31,767 nt of DNA from Balneolales bacterium (GTDB taxonomy: Bacteria > Bacteroidota > Rhodothermia > Balneolales > Balneolaceae): the NCBI GenBank assembly GCA_030830725.1, contig JAURMN010000110.1:1-31767 (forward strand). The letters run 5' to 3'. The notes beneath the pieces were generated by a model that had not been told where the DNA came from, did not search any database, and was given only the letters and a program-made list of their open reading frames with translations. A program made the translations under genes and the position numbers. Of the stretch, positions 16,432 through 24,267 are shown piece by piece (position 1 is the stretch's first letter; every line of letters begins with the position of its first letter).

Positions 16432-17007
16432 ATGTTTAAAATCGGCAACACCATATTATCAGATGAAATTGCCACAGCAACATTTGCCTGCGATATAGCG
16501 CGTTGTAAAGGGGCGTGCTGCGTTGTTGGGAATGCCGGTGCTCCTGTCGATCAAAACGAAGTTCCTATCCTCAAAAAAGCGTATGAGAAATTAAAATCTC
16601 GACTCCGTCCACAAGCGGTGGAAGCCGTAGAGAGTCATGGATTGATTCAGCGAAACAGTCGAGGCGGATTGGAGTTGACCTGTGTTGAGGATCAGGAATG
16701 CGTATTTGTTACCTATCAGGGAGACGTGGCAGAATGTTCGATTCAAAAAGCATGGCAGCAGGGTGAATTTGATTGGGAGAAACCGATTAGCTGCCATCTT
16801 TATCCAATTCGGCTAAGAAAAATTGAGGACATAGAGTTTGCTAATTTTGAGTATATCCCGGAGTTATGTAAGGCTGGGTGTGATCGAGGAAAGAGGGAAG
16901 GAATCGGACTTGCCGAATTTTTAGCCAGGCCCCTTGAAAGGCGGTATGGAAAAGCATGGGTCGAGGAATTTTTGACCACCAGTAGAGAGTTAAGAAAAAA
17001 GCAGTAA
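16432..17007 (+). CDS. DUF3109 family cysteine-cluster protein
   Basis: A 191-residue protein from the ATG at 16432. It is rich in conserved cysteines: FACDIARCKGACC near the N-terminus, CVEDQECVF, an isolated C in AECS, SCHLYPIR, and LCKAGC. This is the pattern of the DUF3109/YkgJ-like group, thought to bind a metal ion or iron-sulfur cluster; no reaction is established. The usual family start is a short strand like MFKIGNTILSDEI, which favours this ATG. A GTG at 16387 would add 15 residues (VNPLHVELPTPCL) and is a real alternative. It is followed by rpoN after 22 bases. The 100-base gap before it shows no clear promoter or structure. Confidence 0.85.
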   Translation: MFKIGNTILSDEIATATFACDIARCKGACCVVGNAGAPVDQNEVPILKKAYEKLKSRLRPQAVEAVESHGLIQRNSRGGLELTCVEDQECVFVTYQGDVAECSIQKAWQQGEFDWEKPISCHLYPIRLRKIEDIEFANFEYIPELCKAGCDRGKREGIGLAEFLARPLERRYGKAWVEEFLTTSRELRKKQ

Positions 17008-17029
17008 TAGATCGAACGATATTATAGAA

Positions 17030-18598
17030 ATGATCAGAACCGGTCAATTCATCCAACAAAAACAGACACAACAGCAAAAGCTCTCTCCGCAGCAATTGCA
17101 ATACGTACAGCTTTTGCAGTTGCCGGGTCTGGCACTTGAGCAGCGCATCAAGGAAGAAATCGAAGTAAATCCCGTTCTGGAAGAATTTAACCTTGATGCA
17201 GATCGTTTCGGGTCGGATGATCTTGATCATGCGGCATCGGAAGAAGACCTAAATTCAGACAAAGATGGTTCAGACAAGCAGGAGTTGGATTGGGAAGGTT
17301 ATTATCGGAATACGGAATTTGAATCGGATATGAGCCATCGTTCATATGACCGAAATGGGGAATTTTCCGAGCTTCCAAGCCCTTATTACGAATCCATTTT
17401 AGAAAATCTCGAAAGTCAAGTGAATCTTCTGGATTTAACGGATGAAGAGCATTTGATTGCAGAACAAATCTTGGGCTCACTGGATGAGGACGGCTACTTT
17501 AGAAGAGATCCCGACGCGGTTGCCGATAATATTGCCTTTAATCATGGCATTATGATTACTACGGAGCTGGTGGATCAGGTTAGAAAAAAAATTCAGAGAC
17601 TGGATCCGATTGGAATTGCCTCCTTGAATCTCAGAGAGTGTCTTTTGGTACAACTCGATGTATTACGCTCCTACCATCCACTGGCTGCAAGCACCTATTT
17701 GATGATTGAGAAAGAGTGGACGGCTTTTGAGAAAAAACAGTATCCAAGGCTGATGCAACGATTATCTGTCGCCGAATCCGAACTTAAAGAAATGATTGAG
17801 TTGGTTCGCTCTTTGAACCCAAAACCAGGTGGAGGAGTTTCGGATCTGGAGGTGGTTGAGTATGTAGATGCCGATTTTGAGGTTCATTTTATTCCGTTTC
17901 AGGATCTGCATGAAGAGGTCTCCGAAGTTTGGCGTCGAACCGCTCAGGGGGATACCATTGCGGCAACAGTACCGGTTGATCTAGGTGAATTTGTGATCAA
18001 ACTTAACGCGAGACACATTCCGATGTTGAGAATTTCTCCCCGATACAGAAAACTGTGGGAAGAGATGAAGGGATCGACTAAGATGTCGTCAGAATCGGCT
18101 CAAAAAAAACAAACCCAGAATTTTATCCGAGAAAAATTAGAATCTGCGCAATGGTTCCTGGACTCCATCCGACAACGACAGCAGACACTGCTCAACACCA
18201 TGAAAACGATTGTTGAGCTTCAACCTGAATTTTTCAGATCAGGAAACGGACTGCGCCCCATGATCTTAAAGGATATTGCAAGTCGAATTAAAATGGATAT
18301 TTCCACTATTTCCAGAGTTGTAAACGGAAAATACGTTCAAACACCATTCGGAGTTTTTGAACTCAAGTATTTTTTCAGCGAAGGCATTGAAACAGAAAGC
18401 GGAGAGGAAGTTTCAAATCGGGAGATTAAACTGGCACTTTCCAGAATTATTGATAATGAGGATAAGCGGAATCCGCTGAGTGACAGTGCTCTTCAAAAAG
18501 AATTGGAAGATGTCGGTTACAAAGTGGCAAGAAGAACTGTGAGCAAATATCGAGAGATGCTGCAAATACCCGTGGCTAGGCTCCGAAGAGGAATTTAA
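17030..18598 (+). CDS. rpoN: RNA polymerase sigma-54 factor
   Basis: Sigma-54 recognises -24/-12 promoters and needs an AAA+ activator to open DNA. The 522 residues show the Gln/Leu-rich region I (about 8-50, QQKLSPQQLQYVQLLQLP), an acidic linker region II (about 55-115), the core-binding domain with NPKPGG, then the helix-turn-helix KDIASRIKMDISTISRVVNG and the RpoN box ARRTVSKYRE (500-509) near the C-terminus. All parts are intact. It is the last gene of the plus-strand run. No activator gene is in the window, so the regulon is unknown from here. Confidence 0.97.
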   Translation: MIRTGQFIQQKQTQQQKLSPQQLQYVQLLQLPGLALEQRIKEEIEVNPVLEEFNLDADRFGSDDLDHAASEEDLNSDKDGSDKQELDWEGYYRNTEFESDMSHRSYDRNGEFSELPSPYYESILENLESQVNLLDLTDEEHLIAEQILGSLDEDGYFRRDPDAVADNIAFNHGIMITTELVDQVRKKIQRLDPIGIASLNLRECLLVQLDVLRSYHPLAASTYLMIEKEWTAFEKKQYPRLMQRLSVAESELKEMIELVRSLNPKPGGGVSDLEVVEYVDADFEVHFIPFQDLHEEVSEVWRRTAQGDTIAATVPVDLGEFVIKLNARHIPMLRISPRYRKLWEEMKGSTKMSSESAQKKQTQNFIREKLESAQWFLDSIRQRQQTLLNTMKTIVELQPEFFRSGNGLRPMILKDIASRIKMDISTISRVVNGKYVQTPFGVFELKYFFSEGIETESGEEVSNREIKLALSRIIDNEDKRNPLSDSALQKELEDVGYKVARRTVSKYREMLQIPVARLRRGI

Positions 18599-18619
18599 TC
18601 TCTCTTTTTGGGAATTAAA
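18594..18619. terminator. Candidate inverted repeat between rpoN and the convergent membrane gene
   Basis: TTTAAT (18594-18599) and ATTAAA (18614-18619) pair around a 14-base loop. The rpoN TAA (18596-18598) and the stop of the minus-strand gene (18615-18617) lie in the two arms, as in the leuB/pdxB pair. The stem is only 6 A/T pairs, so it may be chance. The loop contains TTTTT on the plus strand. Confidence 0.25.
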
Positions 18620-20129
18620 GACGCAATGAAAACTCTACCCAATTTAAAAGTCCTGAGTAGTGAAGTGTCAAAACTATCAGACTCATACTAAAGACGAGCC
18701 AGCCGGCAATTCCGAATACCAGCCAGACCGGTTTTTTTCGCCTGGGCACCTGATACAGGTTTAAATTAATCGAGATCAGAAACCATAGTCCAAGTAAGAG
18801 AACACCACCTGTCAACCATAAACCCTCAACAAGATCAGGGGGATTCATAACAGGTGTACTTAATAACATGATCAAAGGAAGTAAAAGTAGATGTAGAGGC
18901 CATGAACAAGTTCTCAAAATCAACCCGAATGAAATCATTTTGGAATAACTGAACCAAAGCCAAATACAGAGCATAAATTCCAGACTCAAGACCACAAAAA
19001 GTGAAAAAGACAGAGTATTGATGGCTCCAACTTCTCCAACCGAAAAGAACGGTACCGCTGACTGAATAGCTTCAATACCTACGGGTGAAAGATGAGTCTG
19101 TAGAAGTATGTTAAGCAACAATGCCACCACCAAATTTCCAAGCAAAAAATAGCCCAGACTTTCTAATGTGGAGTGATCTTTTCTGGAAGAAATTTCCAAC
19201 TCTGTGTATCCGAAGTTGATAAAATATCTGTAGAGCCGCTGTAAGTAATATCCCGAGGAACGAATCAAAAGAAAGTATCCGATAAGAAAAAATAGTCCCA
19301 GGAGATTCTGTAAGGAATAAAAAGCGGGTGTAGATGTCTGATCAGCATTTCGAAGTGACGGGAATACGGTTTTTCGTCCTTCACGAAGATCTTGAATTAA
19401 GACTCTGTAATCCGGATTCGATTGGACGATATCTAACCATTGAGTCCCATTGATCATCAGAAGGTTGCGTTCTTCAGTAGAAGGTCTTTCTGCAAAAAAT
19501 TCCAGCTGACGCAGAAGCTCACCAGAAGTGGGGGTCCGGGAGAGATCGATATCAAATTCCCTGCAATTTGTCGCGTCATCTTCCAGGCAGGTCATCCATG
19601 TTCGTCCCATCCGACTCGAATTTGCAAGTTGCCCCGGTCTGATCAACACGAGGAGATCCGGATCCTGTTCAAGAGCCGATGCAAAGAATTCTTCTGTGAA
19701 TGGATCCTCAAGAAATGGGTAAGCGGAGCCAATCAGTCCGCCTAGTACTCCTCCATACACTGAGATGGAAGTTACCCACATCTCTTTGAAAGCATTTAAT
19801 TCAGACAGGGCGAATTGGGCTTCTTCCTCCGATTTCAAATGACGGAAGTAGCCATTTGGGACTACCGGAAACCAGGTAATTGACTTGCGGCTCATCATTC
19901 CCTTAACCATATCGTCCGAAGGGCCCTCCCACGCTATGATATTGATATCTGATCCTAATAAGGTTTGAATCCGTGCAGAATCTTGTTTGAGTTGCGCCAC
20001 TTGATCCGGGGAAAACCACAATCCAATCTCAATCTTTGCCGTTGATTGTGCAGATATTGGCGCCCAGATCAGGATACTCCAAAGAAGGCTCAGAGCTGTG
20101 AAAAATGCGTATCTGCCAATTCGATGCAT
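18615..20129 (-). CDS. Exported sensor-like domain fused to six-helix membrane domain, unknown function
   Basis: I do not recognise this 504-residue protein. Residues 1-28 form a signal peptide ending in PISAQS. Residues about 30-270 are a soluble exported domain with two cysteines (181 and 189) that could form a disulfide, plus segments such as IEIGLWFSPDQVAQL and PDLLVLIRPGQL. Six hydrophobic helices follow at roughly 272-290, 325-343, 371-395, 410-427, 437-458 and 466-488, with a charged cytoplasmic turn between the first two (YTELEISSRKDHST). The C-terminus is short. No transporter or enzyme motif is evident. Its ATG lies one base after the stop of an Lrp/AsnC regulator gene, so the two are co-transcribed, and the regulator may control it. 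A DUF-type family match is likely if searched. Confidence 0.75.
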   Translation of the reverse strand: MHRIGRYAFFTALSLLWSILIWAPISAQSTAKIEIGLWFSPDQVAQLKQDSARIQTLLGSDINIIAWEGPSDDMVKGMMSRKSITWFPVVPNGYFRHLKSEEEAQFALSELNAFKEMWVTSISVYGGVLGGLIGSAYPFLEDPFTEEFFASALEQDPDLLVLIRPGQLANSSRMGRTWMTCLEDDATNCREFDIDLSRTPTSGELLRQLEFFAERPSTEERNLLMINGTQWLDIVQSNPDYRVLIQDLREGRKTVFPSLRNADQTSTPAFYSLQNLLGLFFLIGYFLLIRSSGYYLQRLYRYFINFGYTELEISSRKDHSTLESLGYFLLGNLVVALLLNILLQTHLSPVGIEAIQSAVPFFSVGEVGAINTLSFSLFVVLSLEFMLCIWLWFSYSKMISFGLILRTCSWPLHLLLLPLIMLLSTPVMNPPDLVEGLWLTGGVLLLGLWFLISINLNLYQVPRRKKPVWLVFGIAGWLVFSMSLIVLTLHYSGLLNWVEFSLRL

Positions 20130-20130
20130 G

Positions 20131-20610
20131 TCAGGATTTTAAATCCACAGTAAGTTCGATGGGAAGGTGTTGAGACTCTTTGAAAGAGGAAAGAACAATA
20201 TTTGATCGGGTTTTATGGACCCCGTCCCACGTCTGAATCTGACTGAGTAATCGTTCTAGAGATTCTGTGTTCTTTGTTCTGATTTTTAGAATATGGGACC
20301 CGTCACCGGTAATTGAATGACACTCCAGGATTTCGGGATGAGTTGTGGCGTGTTTAGTAAATGCCGGATAATTTTCAGAGCCATCTACTTCGACAAAAAT
20401 GAACGCTGTAATATCAAACTGGAATAATTTTGAATTTAATACAGCAACATAGTAGTCAATGAGACCTCGTTCTTCCAGTTTTCTCATTCGTTCCGAGACG
20501 GAAGGAACCGATAAATTGACAATCGCCGCCAGCTCATTTCGCTGAGCGCGACCATCTTTTTGGAGAGTGTTAAGTATTTTTAAATCAATGGCATCGAGGG
20601 AGATACTCAT
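20131..20610 (-). CDS. Lrp/AsnC family transcriptional regulator
   Basis: A 159-residue member of the feast/famine regulator family. The N-terminal helix-turn-helix (about 5-55) begins LDAIDLKILNTLQKDGRAQ and continues with LSVPSVSERMRKLEERGLI. The C-terminal RAM domain (about 65-150) has a ligand-binding beta-alpha-beta fold with ILECHSITGDGSHILKIRTKN. Members usually sense amino acids and act as dimers to octamers. It stands one base ahead of the 504-residue membrane gene and is divergent from serS. The promoter region has a TTTG/TAATTTAC element bracketed by GGTTAA/TTAACC half-sites, consistent with autoregulation. The effector is unknown. Confidence 0.93.
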   Translation of the reverse strand: MSISLDAIDLKILNTLQKDGRAQRNELAAIVNLSVPSVSERMRKLEERGLIDYYVAVLNSKLFQFDITAFIFVEVDGSENYPAFTKHATTHPEILECHSITGDGSHILKIRTKNTESLERLLSQIQTWDGVHKTRSNIVLSSFKESQHLPIELTVDLKS

Positions 20611-20624
20611 ACATCTAAACGGCT

Positions 20625-20682
20625 GGTTAACTAAAAAAACATTTTAAAAAAGTAAATTAACCTTAATTATTTAGGATTCAAA
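20625..20682 (-). promoter_or_regulatory. Candidate promoter and operator of the Lrp/AsnC gene
   Basis: On the minus strand TTTG (20679-20682) is followed after 19 bases by TAATTTAC (20652-20659), close to the Bacteroidota TTTG-N19-TAnnTTTG promoter. Four of six fixed -7 bases match. The symmetric half-sites GGTTAA (20625-20630) and TTAACC (20657-20662) flank the likely start of transcription and overlap the -7 element. Lrp-family proteins bind A/T-rich symmetric sites and often repress their own gene. The site call is inferred and untested. The rest of the 190-base gap to serS holds no other clear signal. Confidence 0.35.
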
Positions 20683-20800
20683 CGAAATGTCGGAATTTCT
20701 TCCCTTTGGAAACGATACTCCTGCCTGACCCGGAATCTTCGTATACTTAGAACTTTGTTTTCCTACTCCATTACATCGAATCTCAATTTTTTTATCCCAC

Positions 20801-22075
20801 ATGTTAGATATTCAGACCATTCGTGAACAACCTGATCGTGTGAAGCAGGCAATGCTCCACAAAGGTGAAAAGGAAACCTCCATCGTGGATGAACTTTTGG
20901 TGTTAGATAAGCAGTGGCGTGAGGCGGTTGCTGCCACAGATCGCTTACGTTCGGAAAGCAATCAGAAGGCTAAGGAGATTGGCACTTTAATGTCACAAGG
21001 AAAAAAGGCCGAAGCCGACGAGTTGATTAAATTTACGGGCGAATCCAAAGAAAAAATCAAAGACCTTGAGGAGCAGTTACAGATGTTGACTGCAAAACGG
21101 GATTTATTGCTCTATCGGATTCCTAATCTTCCCGATGATTCTGTTCCGGTGGGGCATAGTCCCGAGGAGAATCTAATCCACTCTACCTGGGGTGAACCGA
21201 TATCCAATCAAGAGTGGCGACGACCTCATTGGGAATTGGCAGAAGAAAAAGGGTGGTTGGATTTCAAGCGGGGCGTAAAAGTGACCGGAGCAGGATTTCC
21301 TTTTTATGTGGGTCCTTTGGCTCGCCTCCAACGTGCGTTAATCCAATTTTTCCTCGATGAGGCCAATGATGCCGGTTACACAGAGCTTCAGACTCCTTTC
21401 TTTGTGAATGAAGATTCGGCTCGTGGTACAGGCCAGATTCCGGACAAAGAAGACATGATGTACGTGGTGCCCAGGGATGAATTCTTTGCGATCCCAACAG
21501 CAGAGGTGCCCGTAACGAATTTTCACCGTGATGAAATTCTGAAGGAGACAGATTTACCTGTAAAATATGTAGCCTATACACCTTGCTGGAGACGCGAAGC
21601 AGGTTCCTATGGAAAAGAGGTGAGAGGACTGAATCGACTGCATCAATTTGATAAAGTCGAACTGGTTCATATTGTACACCCTTCAACGTCCTATGATGCT
21701 CTGGAATCCCTGCGAAGTGATGCGGAACAATTGCTTAGAAAACTCGAACTACCCTATCGGACCCTTCTGATGTGTACAGGGGATATGGGTTTTACCCAAA
21801 CGAAAAAATATGACCTTGAAGTCTGGAGTCCGGGACAAAAACGCTGGCTTGAGGTAAGTTCCTGTTCCAATTTTGAATCTTTCCAGGCCAGAAGGATGCA
21901 ACTTCGTTTCAAAAATATAGAGGGGCAGATCGAAATGTTGCACACTCTGAATGGTTCGGGTCTTGCGCTTCCCCGGATTGTAGCATCGATTTTGGAAACC
22001 TATCAGGAACCCTCAGGGAAGGTATTAGTGCCAACGGTCTTGCAGCCTTACATGAGGGCTAAAGAGTTATCCTAA
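20801..22075 (+). CDS. serS: Seryl-tRNA synthetase
   Basis: SerS charges tRNA-Ser with serine. The 424 residues are standard. The N-terminal coiled-coil arm (about 30-105) is rich in Lys/Glu/Leu. The class II core has TAEVPVTNFH, motif 2 with CWRREAGSYGKEVRGLNRLHQF, serine-pocket CTGDMGFTQTKKYDLEVW and EVSSCSNFE, and motif 3 NGSGLALPR near the end. The start at 20801 fits the family opening MLDIQTIRE. There is no Shine-Dalgarno; the leader just before the ATG is T-rich. It ends 8 bases from the convergent dusB. The dusB stop lies in a TTGATCAA palindrome. Confidence 0.97.
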   Translation: MLDIQTIREQPDRVKQAMLHKGEKETSIVDELLVLDKQWREAVAATDRLRSESNQKAKEIGTLMSQGKKAEADELIKFTGESKEKIKDLEEQLQMLTAKRDLLLYRIPNLPDDSVPVGHSPEENLIHSTWGEPISNQEWRRPHWELAEEKGWLDFKRGVKVTGAGFPFYVGPLARLQRALIQFFLDEANDAGYTELQTPFFVNEDSARGTGQIPDKEDMMYVVPRDEFFAIPTAEVPVTNFHRDEILKETDLPVKYVAYTPCWRREAGSYGKEVRGLNRLHQFDKVELVHIVHPSTSYDALESLRSDAEQLLRKLELPYRTLLMCTGDMGFTQTKKYDLEVWSPGQKRWLEVSSCSNFESFQARRMQLRFKNIEGQIEMLHTLNGSGLALPRIVASILETYQEPSGKVLVPTVLQPYMRAKELS

Positions 22076-22083
22076 GAGTTTGA

Positions 22084-23088
22084 TCAAGCGATTGCTTCCA
22101 CTATCTCTTCTTGAAAATTTTTCAATTCTTCAAAAATGGGTTCGGGATCCTTATGCTCCAAAATTCTGGCTCTAAGGGCTTTCCCTCCGCGAATTCCTTT
22201 CAAGTAAGAACCATAATGCTTTTTCATAATTACGGTTCCGTAACGCTCACCATGATGTTCAATAGAAAGGCGTAACTGTTCCATGCAGAGTTGAATACGT
22301 TCCTCGGTGGAGGCTTCCGATTCAGTAACAGGTTGACCATCCAGCAGATCACGGGTTTGGCGAAAGATCCAGGGATTTCCAATTGCACCACGTCCGATCA
22401 TAACCCCGTCCACACCGGTCTCTTCAAACATTTTCAGCGCAAGCTCTGCTGAAGTAACGTCTCCGTTTCCAATCAAAGGAATCGAAAAACCAGGTGTTTC
22501 TTTGATACGGGCCAGCCATTCCCATCTGGCATCACCGGTATATTTTTGATTTCGGGTGCGAGCGTGCACGGTTAAGGCCTGAATACCGGCTTCTTGGAGC
22601 ATTAAGGCAACTTCCTGAATGTGGATGGAGTCTTCGTCCCAGCCAAGCCGCGTTTTCACTGTCACTGGAGTCTGAGGAGATTCTTCCCGCACAGCGGCAA
22701 CTACGGTTTTAGCCATTCGTTCCATCATACCAAGATCTCTAAGGCAGGCAGCACCGGCGCCTTTATCGACTATCTTATAGACAGGACATCCGAAATTGAT
22801 ATCAATGAGATCAGGATTTTGTGCCGCAGCAATACGGGCTGCACCGTCCATCGCCTCTTCGCGACCCCCAAAAAGTTGAATCCCAAATGGACGTTCACAC
22901 TCTTCAAAGCTCATTTTGTGCATGGCTCTGTCAACTTCCCTGACGATTGCCTCTGAGCTAATAAATTCAGTGTAGACCACCGAAGCACCCATTCGACGAC
23001 AGATCTGCCTAAAGGGAGAATCGGTAACGTCTTCCATCGGAGCCAAAAATAAAGGCCGGTATCCAAAATCGAGTGTTCCTATTTTCAT
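22084..23088 (-). CDS. dusB: tRNA-dihydrouridine synthase (DusB type)
   Basis: Dus enzymes reduce uridine to dihydrouridine in tRNA using FMN and NADPH. The 334 residues show LAPMEDVTDSPFRQICRRMG at the N-terminus (FMN-binding strand 1), DINFGCPVYKIVDKGAGAA with the catalytic cysteine, TVKTRLGWD, ALTVHARTRNQKYTG and IGNGDVTSAE, then VDGVMIGRGAIGNPWIF, all barrel signatures of the DusB branch. The C-terminal 80 residues form the helical tRNA-binding domain with MKKHYGSYLKG. It is divergent from fbaB (102-base gap) and converges with serS. DusB and not DusA/C is the best fit, but paralogue naming is not certain. Confidence 0.93.
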   Translation of the reverse strand: MKIGTLDFGYRPLFLAPMEDVTDSPFRQICRRMGASVVYTEFISSEAIVREVDRAMHKMSFEECERPFGIQLFGGREEAMDGAARIAAAQNPDLIDINFGCPVYKIVDKGAGAACLRDLGMMERMAKTVVAAVREESPQTPVTVKTRLGWDEDSIHIQEVALMLQEAGIQALTVHARTRNQKYTGDARWEWLARIKETPGFSIPLIGNGDVTSAELALKMFEETGVDGVMIGRGAIGNPWIFRQTRDLLDGQPVTESEASTEERIQLCMEQLRLSIEHHGERYGTVIMKKHYGSYLKGIRGGKALRARILEHKDPEPIFEELKNFQEEIVEAIA

Positions 23089-23115
23089 AGTTTAAAAATA
23101 AACAGATTAACTAGA

Positions 23116-23148
23116 TTTAGCCATTTGCAGTTTGATGTTTTATATTTC
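23116..23148 (+). promoter_or_regulatory. Possible promoter for fbaB
   Basis: TATATTTC (23141-23148) matches TAnnTTTG except the last base. A TTTA (23116-23119) lies 21 bases upstream at the place of the -33 TTTG. Transcription would begin about 35 bases before the fbaB ATG. It is the best promoter-like pair in the 102-base dusB-fbaB gap, but support is moderate. Confidence 0.3.
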
Positions 23149-23190
23149 CTGAATGATTTAAACCTCCAATCAATCTGAATTCTCACACAC

Positions 23191-24267
23191 ATGGCGCTTA
23201 CAAAAAAGAGTATTGAAGAATATTTAGGCAACGAAGCGAAGTCCCTTTTAGAGCATAAATCCAATACGATCTCTTCCAAAGACCTTCATCTGCCCACCCC
23301 AACCTATGTGGACGATGTTTGGTACCATTCCGATCGGAATAACCGAGTATTATCCAATTTGCAACGAATGTTTGATCAGGGGCGTCTTGCAGGGACGGGA
23401 TATCTCTCCATTCTGCCTGTGGATCAGGGGATTGAACACAGTGCTGGAGCGTCTTTTGCTAAAAACCCCGCCTATTTTGATCCTGAAAATATTGTAAAAC
23501 TTGCTGTTGAGGGTGGATGTAATGCCGTTGCTTCAACATTTGGGGTGTTACGATCCGTTTCCCGAAAGTATGCTCACCACATTCCATTTGTGGTCAAAAT
23601 CAATCACAACGAGCTCCTCACGTACCCAAATAAATTTGATCAAATTATGTTTGGGACGATTGATCAGGCCTATGATATGGGAGCGGCGGCGATCGGTGCA
23701 ACGATTTATTTCGGATCTGAAGAGTCCTCAAGACAGATTATTGAGGTTTCTGAGGCTTTTGCTTACGCGCATCAACTTGGAATGGCTACGATTTTGTGGT
23801 GTTATACCCGGAATAATGCATTCAAAAAAGACGGAGTGGATTATCACACGGCAGCGGATCTTACCGGACAAGCTAACCATCTGGGAGTAACTCTTGGAGC
23901 CGATATCGTTAAACAAAAACAACCGGTTAATAATGGTGGATTCAAAGTGTTGAACAGTGGAAATTCGGCCTATGGGAAATTGGATTCTCGCATCTATAGC
24001 GAATTGACTACCGACCATCCGATTGATCTGACCCGTTATCAGGTTGTAAACAGCTATATGGGACGCGCAGGTCTGATTAATTCCGGAGGGGCTTCCGGAG
24101 CGGATGATTTTGCAGATGCCGTTCGCACGGCCGTGATTAACAAGCGTGCCGGTGGTATGGGTCTGATTAGTGGTAGAAAAGCGTTTCAACGTCCGATGAA
24201 TGAAGGGGTCGAGTTATTAAACCTGATTCAGGACGTTTATCTGAGTAAAGATGTCGACATCGCCTGA
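23191..24267 (+). CDS. fbaB: Fructose-bisphosphate aldolase class I (FbaB/DhnA type)
   Basis: This enzyme interconverts fructose-1,6-bisphosphate and the two triose phosphates by Schiff-base chemistry, without metal. The 358 residues follow the DeoC/FbaB family: LPVDQGIEHSAG (about 75-86), PFVVKINHNE, GAAAIGATIYFGS, LWCYTRN and LGADIVKQK, where Lys241 is the likely Schiff-base lysine. Later NSGNSAYGKLDS and the phosphate-binding GGMGLISGRKAFQRP occur. Length agrees with FbaB from E. coli. It overlaps the following flippase-like gene by 17 bases, so the two are co-transcribed, though their functions are not obviously linked. Confidence 0.95.
   Translation: MALTKKSIEEYLGNEAKSLLEHKSNTISSKDLHLPTPTYVDDVWYHSDRNNRVLSNLQRMFDQGRLAGTGYLSILPVDQGIEHSAGASFAKNPAYFDPENIVKLAVEGGCNAVASTFGVLRSVSRKYAHHIPFVVKINHNELLTYPNKFDQIMFGTIDQAYDMGAAAIGATIYFGSEESSRQIIEVSEAFAYAHQLGMATILWCYTRNNAFKKDGVDYHTAADLTGQANHLGVTLGADIVKQKQPVNNGGFKVLNSGNSAYGKLDSRIYSELTTDHPIDLTRYQVVNSYMGRAGLINSGGASGADDFADAVRTAVINKRAGGMGLISGRKAFQRPMNEGVELLNLIQDVYLSKDVDIA

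Noticed and set aside
17030..18598. Sigma-54 -24/-12 sites suggested by TGGCAC words in the window
   Set aside because: The ones noticed lie inside coding sequence (for example rpoN and radA) and lack a properly spaced TTGC partner.
21264..21686. 140-codon open frame on the minus strand
   Set aside because: Antisense to the conserved core of serS; low-complexity His/Arg/Pro content typical of a shadow frame.
23728..24189. 153-codon open frame on the minus strand
   Set aside because: It lies wholly antisense to fbaB, which has full family motifs, and its translation has no domain-like pattern.
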